From an uncultured Acidobacteriota bacterium (GTDB lineage Bacteria > Acidobacteriota > Terriglobia > Bryobacterales > Bryobacteraceae), in contig CADEFM010000003.1 of assembly GCA_902826605.1 (NCBI GenBank), forward strand, positions 310,001 through 374,000: a DNA stretch of 64,000 nucleotides, in the 5' to 3' direction. Positions within the stretch are counted from its first letter, which is position 1; every line of letters begins with the position of its first letter. A program made the translations under genes and the position numbers. This document shows positions 56,075 through 64,000 of this stretch, in pieces. The notes below the pieces were generated by a model that was not told the DNA's origin, made no database searches, and saw only the letters and a list, made by a program, of their open reading frames with translations.

Positions 56075-57347
56075 CAGGATCGCAAGAGTAGTGGGACGCA
56101 GGTTGTGGGATTCTCGCGGGCGTCCCACCGTAGAGGCAGAGGTACAGCTTGTATCGGGGTCGGTCGGCCGAGCCTTGGCGCCGGCCGGAGCTTCAACCGG
56201 GACCGGAGAAGCTGTGGATCGCCGGGATGGCGGCAGCCGGTTGAATGGGCAGGACGTTACCCACGCAGTGGCGGCGGTCAACGCGGAGATCGCCGGGGCT
56301 CTTCAAGGCCTGGACGCTGCAAATCAAGCGGCGATCGATGCAGTGCTGATTTCGCTTGATGGCACGCCGAATAAGTCTAGGCTAGGCGGAAACGCCATCG
56401 TGGCGACATCTATGGCTGTAGCCCATGCCGCCGCACGGGATGCCGGTTTGCCACTGTGGCAGTTCTTGGCGGGAGGACGAGAGGTGCATTTACCGCTTCC
56501 CGAAATTCAGATTTTCGGAGGCGGTGCGCACGCCGGACAGCGCGTTGACGTGCAGGATTTCATGATCATCGCGGTTGGCGCCGAGGATTACACACAGGCT
56601 TTGGACTGGACCGCTGAAGTCTATCGTTCAGCCGGAGAATTAATGGCGGAGGCGGGTCTGCTGCAAGGAGTTGCCGACGAGGGCGGCTTCTGGCCGGCAT
56701 TCCGAACGAATAGCGAGGCCCTGGACATGCTGGTCCGCGCCATCGAACGCGCCGGACTTCGCCCGGGAGAGCAGGTGGCGATTTCGCTCGACGTCGCGGC
56801 GTCGGAATTCGGGAAGCACGGCCGTTATCGCCTTTCTCTGGAGACGCGCGAACTGGAATCCGATGAGATGATCGAGATGCTTCTGGGCTGGCTTCGCCGC
56901 TATCCCATCGTCGCGATTGAAGACCCCCTGGCCGAAGATGACGCGGGCGGCTTCACCCGGTTCACTGCTGCGGCTGGCAAGGTCGCGGTCGTGGGCGATG
57001 ATCTTCTTGTGACGAGCGCTGCGCGAGTGCGTGACGCCGCGGCGCAGTACGCCTGCAATACGGCGCTCATCAAACCGAACCAAGTGGGTACCCTGACGGA
57101 AGCGAAGGCCGCGTTCGATGCTGCACGCGACGAGGGCTGGAACGCCATTGTGTCAGCGCGCTCTGGTGAGACGGAAGATGTCACGGTCGCTCATTTGGCG
57201 GTTGGATGGGGTTCGCCGATGTGGAAGGTCGGTTCGTTCGCCCGGTCGGAACGCATGGCCAAATGGAACGAAGGACTGCGCATCGCTGAGTCGTTGGGCG
57301 GGCGCGGCGCTCTGCCACCGCGCAGCGCCTTTCCATGGGGACGATGA
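56061..57347 (+). CDS. Enolase-superfamily paralogue of phosphopyruvate hydratase
   Basis: A 428-residue protein from GTG 56061, fixed by GGAGGA five bases upstream. It aligns over its whole length with enolase: LWDSRGRPTVEAEV, APAGASTGTGEA (loop 1), IFGGGAHAG (His157), VADEGGF (Glu207), SLDVAASEF (Asp244), AIEDPL (Glu287), VVGDDLLVT, LIKPNQVGTLTEA (catalytic base Lys338) and VSARSGETED. Enolases have SHRSGETED; here the catalytic His is Ala366, and PSGAST is PAGAST. Metal ligands and the base Lys are kept. It is therefore likely an enolase-type lyase acting on a different phospho-acid, not the glycolytic enzyme. It is coupled to the kinase before and the dehydrogenase after it. Confidence 0.88.
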   Translation: MLASSRIARVVGRRLWDSRGRPTVEAEVQLVSGSVGRALAPAGASTGTGEAVDRRDGGSRLNGQDVTHAVAAVNAEIAGALQGLDAANQAAIDAVLISLDGTPNKSRLGGNAIVATSMAVAHAAARDAGLPLWQFLAGGREVHLPLPEIQIFGGGAHAGQRVDVQDFMIIAVGAEDYTQALDWTAEVYRSAGELMAEAGLLQGVADEGGFWPAFRTNSEALDMLVRAIERAGLRPGEQVAISLDVAASEFGKHGRYRLSLETRELESDEMIEMLLGWLRRYPIVAIEDPLAEDDAGGFTRFTAAAGKVAVVGDDLLVTSAARVRDAAAQYACNTALIKPNQVGTLTEAKAAFDAARDEGWNAIVSARSGETEDVTVAHLAVGWGSPMWKVGSFARSERMAKWNEGLRIAESLGGRGALPPRSAFPWGR

Positions 57348-58288
57348 AGATTCTGCTCCATTACGCCGCGGGACCGTCCTTGCAGCGTGAACTTGCGTCA
57401 TTGCGTGATCGCCGCCTTGACGTCGAGTGCTGCGACGAATCGAACGATGAGCGTTTCTATACGCTGCTTCCTGAAGTTGAAGTACTCTGGCATCTGCTCC
57501 GTCCCATCAGCGCGAACGATGTCGCCAAGGCATCTCGCCTTCGGCTTATCCAGAAAATTGGCATTGGAGTCAACACGATCGACCTGGATGCGGCGGGAGC
57601 GCGCGGCATCGCTGTTTCCAATATGCCAGGCACGAATACTCAAGCGGTTGCGGAAATGACGCTCTTGTTGATGTTGGCCTCCCTTCGGCGACTTACGCTG
57701 CTCGACCGCTCGACACGCGAAGGCCGTGGATGGCAGCTTGACCCAAAGCTGCAGGATTCATATGGCGAGATGGCGGGACGGATCGTCGGACTGGTGGGCT
57801 ACGGCGCCGTTGGCCAGACTTTGGCGCCGGTCCTGACGACACTGAACGCGAAAGTTATATATACGGATAAGGCACCCAATCCAGCTGTGCCCGACGCGTT
57901 TAGAACTCTTGACTCCCTGCTGCGTGAGGCCGATATCGTTTCCCTTCATGTTCCTTTGACGCCCGAGACAGCCAACCTTATCGGCAAGGAGAAGATTGAG
58001 AGTATGCGCCCGGGTGCGATTCTCGTTAACACTGCCCGGGGCGGATTGGTAGATCAGCCGGCTCTGGTGCAAGCGCTCCGCAGCGGAAAGCTGGGCGCTG
58101 CCGGACTCGATGTGTTTGACCGGGAGCCGGTGAGCGCTGATGAACCACTGCTCAAGCTCGACAACGTGGTGGTTACGCCGCACTTGGCCTGGTTGACGAG
58201 CGGCACTTTGCGTCGCAGCCTCGGAGTGGCGGTTGAGAATTGCCGCCGGCTAGCCGCAGGAGAGCCGCTGTTACACCGGATCGTATGA
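57344..58288 (+). CDS. D-2-hydroxyacid dehydrogenase (phosphoglycerate dehydrogenase-like)
   Basis: A 314-residue NAD-dependent D-isomer 2-hydroxyacid dehydrogenase. The Rossmann motif is GYGAVG (152-157), and the catalytic triad is Arg232 (NTARGGLVD), Glu261 (DREPV) and His280 (TPHLAW). It lacks the regulatory ACT domain of serine-pathway SerA. ATG 57344 overlaps the enolase-like stop as ATGA; ATG 57335 is an alternative. It likely interconverts a 2-keto acid and a D-2-hydroxy acid in the same pathway as the kinase and enolase-like protein. Confidence 0.9.
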   Translation: MKILLHYAAGPSLQRELASLRDRRLDVECCDESNDERFYTLLPEVEVLWHLLRPISANDVAKASRLRLIQKIGIGVNTIDLDAAGARGIAVSNMPGTNTQAVAEMTLLLMLASLRRLTLLDRSTREGRGWQLDPKLQDSYGEMAGRIVGLVGYGAVGQTLAPVLTTLNAKVIYTDKAPNPAVPDAFRTLDSLLREADIVSLHVPLTPETANLIGKEKIESMRPGAILVNTARGGLVDQPALVQALRSGKLGAAGLDVFDREPVSADEPLLKLDNVVVTPHLAWLTSGTLRRSLGVAVENCRRLAAGEPLLHRIV

Positions 58289-58346
58289 GCTTGGCCGCGG
58301 GCTATTTTCAAGCTCTATACCATGTAGTATGGATGAGGAGTCGGAT

Positions 58347-59657
58347 ATGAAAATCTTGATGATTGGATTGTCGCTTGTGTCGGCGGTGTGGGCGGACACT
58401 ACCTTTTCCAAAGACGTAGCCCCGATTCTTTTTAAGAATTGCGTGACGTGCCACCGCCCCGGGGAGATGGCGCCAATGTCATTGCTCGACTTCAAGTCGG
58501 CGCGTCCGTGGGCGAAGGCGATTGAAGTTGCGGTGGTGACTCGAAAAATGCCGCCTTGGTTTGCAGATCCTGCCCATGGCCATTTTGAGAACGACGTTCG
58601 CTTGAAGACTCAGGACATCGACACGATTAGGGCATGGGTTGCTGGCGGAGCGATTGAGGGAAATCCGAAAGATCTACCGCTGCAACCCACATTCTCCGCG
58701 GGCTGGCGTCTCGGCGTACCAGATTTCGTGATTGATATCGGAGAAGACTTCACCGTGCCGGCGGGCAGAGATCTTTACAAGAACTTCGATGTGCAAACGA
58801 ATCTGAAAGAAGGCAAGTGGATTCGAGCCGCGGAAGTATCGCCGGGCAACCGCAAAGTAGTGCACCACGTCCACTTTAGCGTCCTCACAAATGAGGGCGA
58901 GGCCAATCCGAGGACGATATCCCGTTCTTATTTCGATGTTGAGGATGGACTGTCGCGAGTGAAAGCGGATGCCCCCGTGGTCAACGACGCGTGTGTGGGA
59001 GATGGTGGTATTGCCAATTTAACTGGGTTCGATGAAGGATCTTTCGCTACCATGCTGCCCGGGAAGGGGCCAGATATTTTCGACGTTTTTGGCGACGGCA
59101 ATGTCGCAAAGTACATTCCGGCTGGAGCCAAGGTGCGATTTCAGATCCACTATGCCAGCGTTCGTGAGCCCGAAGTCGATAGAACCAGGGTGGGGCTCTA
59201 CCTTGCCTCCAAAGTGCCGGAAAGACCACTGAAGCGCGTCGACTTGAGGAATAGATTTTTTTCAATCCCGGCCGGAGCTTCAAATCATGAGGTAAAGCGC
59301 TGCTACGAAGTGGAGCAAGATAAGCTGCTGCTTGCAATCACCCCTCACGCGCACTACAGGGGTAAGGACGCCACGTATGAGTTAGTCCACGTGGATGGCA
59401 GGCGAGAAACGTTGTTGGCAGTGCCGCATTACGATTTCAATTGGCAGTTGCAATACCGGTTGAAGGATCCAGTTCTAATGGAAAAGGGCAGCCGGGTGAT
59501 AGCGACCTTCCACTTCGATAACAGTGCAAACAATCCGGCGAACCCGGATCCAGCGAAAGTAATTCGGTGGGGTGACAGATCGGAAGATGAAATGATGGTC
59601 ACTTGGACTGAGACGCTGGACGCTTCAGCGGGATCGGCCCTTACGGCGGCGAAATAA
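58347..59657 (+). CDS. Cytochrome c fused to type II copper monooxygenase-like domain
   Basis: A 436-residue exported protein from ATG 58347 (GAGGAG upstream). After the signal peptide an N-terminal cytochrome-type motif CVTCH (32-36) is followed by RKMPPWFAD. Residues about 125-430 show the copper-ligand pattern of ascorbate-dependent (PHM/DBM-like) monooxygenases: His173-His174 (VVHHVHF), His268 (RFQIHYAS), His334 and His336 (TPHAHYRG) and Met416/417 (DEMMVTW). The cytochrome may replace ascorbate as electron donor for the copper centres. The substrate is unknown. It follows the dehydrogenase by 58 bp. Confidence 0.87.
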   Translation: MKILMIGLSLVSAVWADTTFSKDVAPILFKNCVTCHRPGEMAPMSLLDFKSARPWAKAIEVAVVTRKMPPWFADPAHGHFENDVRLKTQDIDTIRAWVAGGAIEGNPKDLPLQPTFSAGWRLGVPDFVIDIGEDFTVPAGRDLYKNFDVQTNLKEGKWIRAAEVSPGNRKVVHHVHFSVLTNEGEANPRTISRSYFDVEDGLSRVKADAPVVNDACVGDGGIANLTGFDEGSFATMLPGKGPDIFDVFGDGNVAKYIPAGAKVRFQIHYASVREPEVDRTRVGLYLASKVPERPLKRVDLRNRFFSIPAGASNHEVKRCYEVEQDKLLLAITPHAHYRGKDATYELVHVDGRRETLLAVPHYDFNWQLQYRLKDPVLMEKGSRVIATFHFDNSANNPANPDPAKVIRWGDRSEDEMMVTWTETLDASAGSALTAAK

Positions 59658-59684
59658 ACTCCAGCGAACGTAGAGAGGGCCGCA

Positions 59685-61280
59685 TTATCGGCCGGAATTG
59701 GCTATCAGCAGGCCTTGTTCAGCCATAGCTTTCTTGAGGATCGCCGCTGCGGCAGGATATTCCTTTTTGGCGTTTGCGAAGAAAACGCCGCCGGCCATCA
59801 TCAATGGAGTCCACCCTGTTTTTGTTTTGGCGTCGAGTTTGGCGCCGTGATCCACAAGGAACTGCACGATCCCTGCTTGGCCTGAAACCACCGACGCATG
59901 GAGCGCGGTGCTGCCGCTCCAACGCGGGTCACCCAACACTTTTCCAGTTAGCTCATCCATGTTCAGCGGATAGTAGAGGAGCGTGTATTCCGGCTCGCCC
60001 TCCATCTTGTAGTCGCCGAAATCTGCTGCGGCATTGATGTCATTTCCCAGATCGAGCGCCAGCTTCACCGCTTCCAATCGCTCCGCCTCGGTCACACCTG
60101 TGAATGGGCCGGGAGCCTCACCTTCCCAATAATCCAATCCGGAGGCCGCGATGAGCGGGGTAATGCCCACCGTGTTAGGCATTTTGGGATCGGCGCCGTG
60201 GTCCGCAAGCAGACGCATGTAAGGTGCATCCCCGTTGTGGGCAGCAAGGTAGAAGGGGGTGGCGCCCACATAGGTGAGGTAATGCCGTCCCAGCGTAATC
60301 AGAGGCGGATTCCTCGTTGTGCCGCCTTCCTTGTCGAAATGCTTTTCCTGCCAGGTGATGCGGACGTTGGGATTGGCGCCATGGTCCAGCAAGGCCTTGG
60401 CCAGTTCCAGTGAAGTCATGTTTCCAGTCGGCAGAGGGGGACCGTAGGACCTGCGTCCCAGGCCGTTGCCGCCATCGGAACCAGGCTTGCGCAGCCACGC
60501 GAGCGTGTGGAGCGCAGAGCCGCGCGGATCGGGAGCATTGGGATCGGCGCCATGTTCCAGCAGAACGCCGGCGAGGTCGAAATAGGCATTCACCACAGCC
60601 ATGTTCAGTGCGTTGGTGCCGTCGGGTGCAACGTCATTTGCATTTGCGCCGTGCTCCAGCAGAGTCTTGACCGTTTGCTGATGACCATTGCGGACCGCAA
60701 ACAGCAGCGGTGTGAAGCCGCTCTTCGATCTAGCCTTAATATCGGCGCCGTACTCGATCAACATCTCCGCGGCGGAGGTGTTGCCCTCCGATGCCGCCCA
60801 CATGAGGGCGGTCTGACCCTTATTGGGTTCCTGGACGTTCACCTTTGCGCCGCGGGCGAGCAGTACCTTGATCGCATCCACCTTGCCGTTGAGTGACGCC
60901 GTCATCAGCGCGGTTTGGCCGTCTTCGGAAGTGCTGTTTGAATCCGCACCGGCTTTTATCAGACGCTCAATCATTGCGGCGTTTCCGTTGGCGCACGCGA
61001 GACCAAGGGAGGTAATGTTGTACCGTGTGGCCGCCTTCACGTCGGCCCCGGCTGAGATTAGCAGCTCTGCGATTTCAAAGCTGTCTTGCCTCACCGCCTC
61101 ATGGAGTGCCGTTGAGCCGTCTGCCTCGATAGCGGTTAACGGCACATGCTGCGCCAGCAGTGCGCGCACTGTCTTCTCATTCCCGCTTCTAACCGCCTGA
61201 ATCAGGCGTAAGTCGGAGCTAGCCGCGAAGAGAGCTGTGGAAAGGAACACTCCAATGCAACTGATTCTTAGAAATTTCAT
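59685..61280 (-). CDS. Exported ankyrin-repeat protein
   Basis: A 531-residue protein from ATG 61280 with a signal peptide (about 1-20). About eleven ankyrin repeats follow, for example GSTALHEAVRQDSFEIAELL, GQTALMTASLNG, GFTPLLFAVRNG and GATPFYLAAHNGD, with longer loops near 280-330 and 420-460. It is a paralogue of the ankyrin protein at 29889, sharing the order of repeats and loops. It is convergent with the copper protein and 40 bp downstream of two DsrE-like genes, so probably in their transcript. Confidence 0.88.
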   Translation of the reverse strand: MKFLRISCIGVFLSTALFAASSDLRLIQAVRSGNEKTVRALLAQHVPLTAIEADGSTALHEAVRQDSFEIAELLISAGADVKAATRYNITSLGLACANGNAAMIERLIKAGADSNSTSEDGQTALMTASLNGKVDAIKVLLARGAKVNVQEPNKGQTALMWAASEGNTSAAEMLIEYGADIKARSKSGFTPLLFAVRNGHQQTVKTLLEHGANANDVAPDGTNALNMAVVNAYFDLAGVLLEHGADPNAPDPRGSALHTLAWLRKPGSDGGNGLGRRSYGPPLPTGNMTSLELAKALLDHGANPNVRITWQEKHFDKEGGTTRNPPLITLGRHYLTYVGATPFYLAAHNGDAPYMRLLADHGADPKMPNTVGITPLIAASGLDYWEGEAPGPFTGVTEAERLEAVKLALDLGNDINAAADFGDYKMEGEPEYTLLYYPLNMDELTGKVLGDPRWSGSTALHASVVSGQAGIVQFLVDHGAKLDAKTKTGWTPLMMAGGVFFANAKKEYPAAAAILKKAMAEQGLLIANSGR

Positions 61281-61320
61281 GCGCGTCCCATGTATCCGGC
61301 CACAAGTATAACTCGATCTT

Positions 61321-61743
61321 TTAGTGAATGTACGCCCAGCCTGCTTCTTGTTTGCGAGCCAGTTCTGCGATGCCTGAATCCACTTGCGCGGCAAACGGGA
61401 ACAGGTCCTCTGTCTTTACGTTGAAGAACCGCATCGCGTTTTGACACGCAGCCAAAGTGACGCCGCTGTCGGCGAGTTGTTTGAGGCGCGCTTCGTAGAC
61501 TGTATTTTTCCGCAGAAGCATGTTGAGCCCCGGCCCGAAGAAGACGACTTCAACCTCACTGCCATCCGTGGAAAAGGCTTTACGCATGTTGGTGACGTGG
61601 CTTATGAGCATGTCCCACGCTGGTCCGTCCGGTTCGGATAACTGGAACGCGACTCGGTGTTTCGGGGCGGCTGGAGTTTGCGAGACGGCGGCCAGCACGG
61701 CAATGAGCAATAAAGCAACTGCGGAAAGAATTGTCTTTTTCAT
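61321..61743 (-). CDS. Exported DsrE-like protein, copy 2
   Basis: A 140-residue protein from ATG 61743 with a signal peptide (about 1-22) and a DsrE/F fold: HRVAFQLSEPDGPAWDMLIS, SEVEVVFFGPGLNMLL and LAACQNAMRFFNV. The single conserved cysteine (ACQN) is where DsrE-type sulfur carriers hold persulfide. The exported location is unusual for classic DsrEFH. It lies 20 bp downstream of a paralogue. Confidence 0.85.
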   Translation of the reverse strand: MKKTILSAVALLLIAVLAAVSQTPAAPKHRVAFQLSEPDGPAWDMLISHVTNMRKAFSTDGSEVEVVFFGPGLNMLLRKNTVYEARLKQLADSGVTLAACQNAMRFFNVKTEDLFPFAAQVDSGIAELARKQEAGWAYIH

Positions 61744-61763
61744 GTGAAGTTCCTCTCGTGAAT

Positions 61764-62204
61764 TTACTCGCCAGCCCGTACGTAAGTCCAGCCGGCTTCT
61801 TGCTTGCGGATGAGCTCGGCCACGCCTGAATCCACTTGCGACGCGAAGGGAAAGAGATCTTCCGTGGTCACCTTGCGGAGGCGCATCGTGTTCTGACATG
61901 CGGCCAGTACAACCCCGCTGCCGATGGCCTTCTTCATACGCTCCTCAAAGGCGGAATTGGTCTTCAAGAGCAGGCTGAGGCCCTTGCCATAGGCTACGAC
62001 CTCAATTTGAATTGTGTCCGCGCCGAACACGGTCTGGATGTTCTGAATATTGGCAAAAAGCTGATTCCAGGAATCGAGACTGTCCACGTTCATCTGCAGA
62101 ACCACCTGATGCTTGCGCGCCTGCGGCGTTGGCGAAGTTTGCGCTGGGGCCGTTAGCGCAACCGCGAAGATCAGGGCCGTCAAAGTGAGTATGGCTTTCT
62201 TCAT
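61764..62204 (-). CDS. Exported DsrE-like protein, copy 1
   Basis: A 146-residue paralogue of the next gene, with signal peptide (about 1-21), LQMNVDSLDSWNQLFANIQN, IQIEVVAYGKGLSLLL and LAACQNTMRLRKV, keeping the single Cys. Both end in the similar VDSGVAELIRKQEAGWTYV segment. It is divergent from the cbb3-type oxidase operon with 62 bp between start codons. Confidence 0.85.
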   Translation of the reverse strand: MKKAILTLTALIFAVALTAPAQTSPTPQARKHQVVLQMNVDSLDSWNQLFANIQNIQTVFGADTIQIEVVAYGKGLSLLLKTNSAFEERMKKAIGSGVVLAACQNTMRLRKVTTEDLFPFASQVDSGVAELIRKQEAGWTYVRAGE

Positions 62205-62266
62205 AAACGCTCCGGAACAATCATATACGATTCGATTTGGATATATTGAATGGACCGGCGTGAGGT

Positions 62267-63715
62267 ATGAGCTATCTCAACACAGATTTCGCCAAAGACA
62301 CTCCCGTGCAAACCACTCCTGTTGAAACAGGTTTGGTTTATGCGCATGGCCTTGCCGCCATCTTGATGCTGTTTGTGTCTCTGATATTCGGTATCACTGT
62401 TTCCATTGAAATGGTCTGGCCAAATGCGCTTGACGGTTCGCCGTGGCATAGCTGGGGACGGTTACGGTATGACCATACGCAAGGAATCATGCTGGGCTGG
62501 CTGGCGAATGCGTTCTTTGCGTTTCTCTACCACGCAGTTCCGATATTGACCGGGCGTCGTGTCACTAGCGGCCGCTTGGGGCAGTGGCTTTTCGGATTGT
62601 GGAATTTCGTGGTGGTGATTCCCGGATGGGTACTGGTGCTGGCGGGTTTTAGCCAGCCGCTGGAGTGGGCGGAATTTCCATTGGTGATCGACGCGTTTGT
62701 CGTGCTGGCGCTGCTGCTCGCCGTCATCCAATTCTTGCCGCCGTTCTTCTCGCGCGGGTTGGAAGATTTGTACGTTTCCAGTTGGTACGTCATCGGCGGA
62801 CTGGTATTTACTCTGCTGGCATACCCGATGGGCAATGCTGTCCCTGAGCTGGTTCCCGGGGCGCGCGGAGCGGCGTTTAGCGGGTTGTGGATTCACGACG
62901 CCGTGGGTCTTTTCGTCACGCCACTGGCGTTGGCAATCCTCTATTTCGTGATTCCCGCCGCGACACGGCGGCCTATCTATAGTCACTTCCTGTCGATGCT
63001 TGGTTTCTGGTTGCTGTTCTTTCTTTACCCCCTAAACGGCACGCATCACTATGTGTTTTCGGTGATTCCGATGGATGCCCAAAAAGGAGCGATCGCAGCG
63101 TCGGCGCTGCTTGGAGTGGACGTCATCATCGTCGTCGCGAATCTATTGCTCTCCCTGCGCGGGGCTGGATGGTTCGCGCGTGATTTGCCGCTTCGCTTCG
63201 TCGCCACTTCCACTGTTTTCTATTTGATCGTCAGTATTCAGGGCTCGGTGCAAGCGCAGATGTCCATCAATCGCGCGGTTCACTTTTCCGATTGGGTGAT
63301 CGGCCATTCGCACCTGGCCATGCTGGGGTTCGCTACGTTCGCCGCGGCGGGAGGCATCACGCATGCGTGGCAGAGAATTCCGTGGGCTCGCTACAATCCG
63401 CGCGCGCTCGAATGGGCGTACTGGCTTCTTTTCGGCGGTGTCATTGTCATGGTCACGGACCTCACGATCGCTGGCTTTGTGGAAGTCCGCGTATGGCAAT
63501 CTTCCGCGCCCTGGCTGGATTCGGTCCGCGCCGCACGGCCGTACTGGCTGGTGCGAAGCCTATCGGCGATTCCTATCACGGCCGGCTTTATCGCGCTCTT
63601 GTTGGGACTAACTACTGGCAAGCGCGGTGCCGGCCTGGATGTCGTTCGCGAAAGCGTAGGCACGGAACCAATTCAAGAAATCGCACCGCGCCTGGCTGTG
63701 CCGGAAATGTCATGA
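62267..63715 (+). CDS. cbb3-type heme-copper oxidase subunit I
   Basis: A 482-residue membrane protein with about 12 helices. Ligands visible are His70 (YDHTQGIMLGWLANAFF, low-spin heme), His210 (LWIHDAVGLF) and His260-261 (NGTHHYVFSVIP) for CuB, and His347/His349 (DWVIGHSHLAMLGF) for the hemes. The pattern and the following CcoO-like gene indicate a C-family (cbb3) oxidase that reduces oxygen. GAGG lies upstream of ATG 62267. The sequence is divergent from textbook CcoN (DHTQG for the usual HTSAV region), so it may be a cbb3 variant. The stop overlaps the next start by ATGA. Confidence 0.88.
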   Translation: MSYLNTDFAKDTPVQTTPVETGLVYAHGLAAILMLFVSLIFGITVSIEMVWPNALDGSPWHSWGRLRYDHTQGIMLGWLANAFFAFLYHAVPILTGRRVTSGRLGQWLFGLWNFVVVIPGWVLVLAGFSQPLEWAEFPLVIDAFVVLALLLAVIQFLPPFFSRGLEDLYVSSWYVIGGLVFTLLAYPMGNAVPELVPGARGAAFSGLWIHDAVGLFVTPLALAILYFVIPAATRRPIYSHFLSMLGFWLLFFLYPLNGTHHYVFSVIPMDAQKGAIAASALLGVDVIIVVANLLLSLRGAGWFARDLPLRFVATSTVFYLIVSIQGSVQAQMSINRAVHFSDWVIGHSHLAMLGFATFAAAGGITHAWQRIPWARYNPRALEWAYWLLFGGVIVMVTDLTIAGFVEVRVWQSSAPWLDSVRAARPYWLVRSLSAIPITAGFIALLLGLTTGKRGAGLDVVRESVGTEPIQEIAPRLAVPEMS

Positions 63716-64000
63716 AACGGTTCTTGCGAATGTCCTACGTTGTCGCGGCTGTGGCGGGCGTTGGTTTCTTTGCGCTTTCCGTTATCGTGCTTGGTGTATG
63801 GCCCGGACGAGTGCTGCAAGAAGAAACTCGCCGCATGTCTCCGGAGCATCCGCTGCCGTTAACGGTGAGCGAACAAAGAGGGCGCGTGATCTATGGCCGA
63901 GAAGGTTGCGCCTACTGCCACACCCAGCAGATCCGCTTTCTGAAATCCGATGTCGCACGCTTCGGTGCACCTATTCTGGCGTGGGAGACGCGTTTCGATT
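63712..64000 (+). CDS. cbb3-type oxidase subunit II (CcoO/FixO-like), truncated by window end
   Basis: The frame opens at ATG 63712, overlapping the subunit I stop, and runs off the window after about 96 residues. It has one N-terminal membrane helix (about 9-30) and the c-heme motif EGCAYCHTQQIRF (CxxCH at 66-70), the hallmark of CcoO, which passes electrons from cytochrome c to subunit I. Confidence 0.9.
   Translation, partial: MKRFLRMSYVVAAVAGVGFFALSVIVLGVWPGRVLQEETRRMSPEHPLPLTVSEQRGRVIYGREGCAYCHTQQIRFLKSDVARFGAPILAWETRFD

Noticed and set aside
55058..58288. Kinase-enolase-dehydrogenase genes as a phosphonate antibiotic pathway
   Set aside because: Enolase and PGDH homologues occur in such pathways, but no PEP mutase, phosphonopyruvate decarboxylase or nucleotidyltransferase is present in the window.

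Overview
This window looks like a chromosomal segment of an Acidobacteriota genome, most likely from the Bryobacterales/Solibacter group. That placement is inferred from gene families only. They include many exported NHL-type beta-propellers, planctomycete-type cytochrome c proteins paired with DUF1501 or DUF1552 partners, an Oar-like TonB-dependent receptor with a carboxypeptidase-regulatory domain, secreted ankyrin proteins, and the short 'DGKPDLSGVW' type exported protein. No rRNA, tRNA or CRISPR array was recognised.

Layout. 0-6.6 kb: the end of an NHL propeller gene, a cupin and a HupE/UreJ-type membrane protein whose 3' third is duplicated. Between the two copies (664-bp direct repeats) sits a complete type II restriction-modification cassette: a C5 cytosine methyltransferase, a Vsr mismatch nuclease and a convergent GIY-YIG (Eco29kI-like) nuclease. 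6.6-15.3 kb: a redoxin-DsbD-alpha fusion, PilZ, a SAM methyltransferase, a winged-helix/DUF5985-like trio, the trehalose operon otsA-otsB (OtsA carries a membrane-anchored N-terminal sensor-like domain), a decayed HU gene and a decayed choice-of-anchor-I gene. 15.5-18.3 kb: a second case of a gene 3' end duplicated around an insert (223-bp repeats around a double beta-barrel gene). 18.4-35.2 kb: exported redox proteins, namely DUF1501 plus PSCyt1/PSD1/LamG, a heme-propeller protein, an MFS transporter, a second HupE with a partner, and ankyrin plus DUF1592 plus DUF1552. 35.2-45.6 kb: GNAT, a secreted protein, the TonB receptor, VOC, a PerR-like regulator with katG, a cytochrome c and a PEBP protein.

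45.8-59.7 kb: two Tat-exported FMN alpha-hydroxyacid oxidoreductases run leftward. To their right is a long + strand block: two near-identical NHL propellers, a SoxC/SoxD-like sulfite dehydrogenase pair, a PepSY protein, an APH-type kinase, an enolase paralogue lacking a catalytic His, a D-2-hydroxyacid dehydrogenase and a cytochrome c-copper monooxygenase-like fusion. The translationally coupled PepSY-kinase-enolase-dehydrogenase set is the best candidate for an uncharacterised metabolic pathway. 59.7-64 kb: an ankyrin protein, two exported DsrE-like proteins and the start of a cbb3-type oxidase operon.

The most unusual structural signal is that two unrelated inserts (the RM cassette and the beta-barrel gene) are each bounded by a long direct duplication of the 3' end of the gene they follow.
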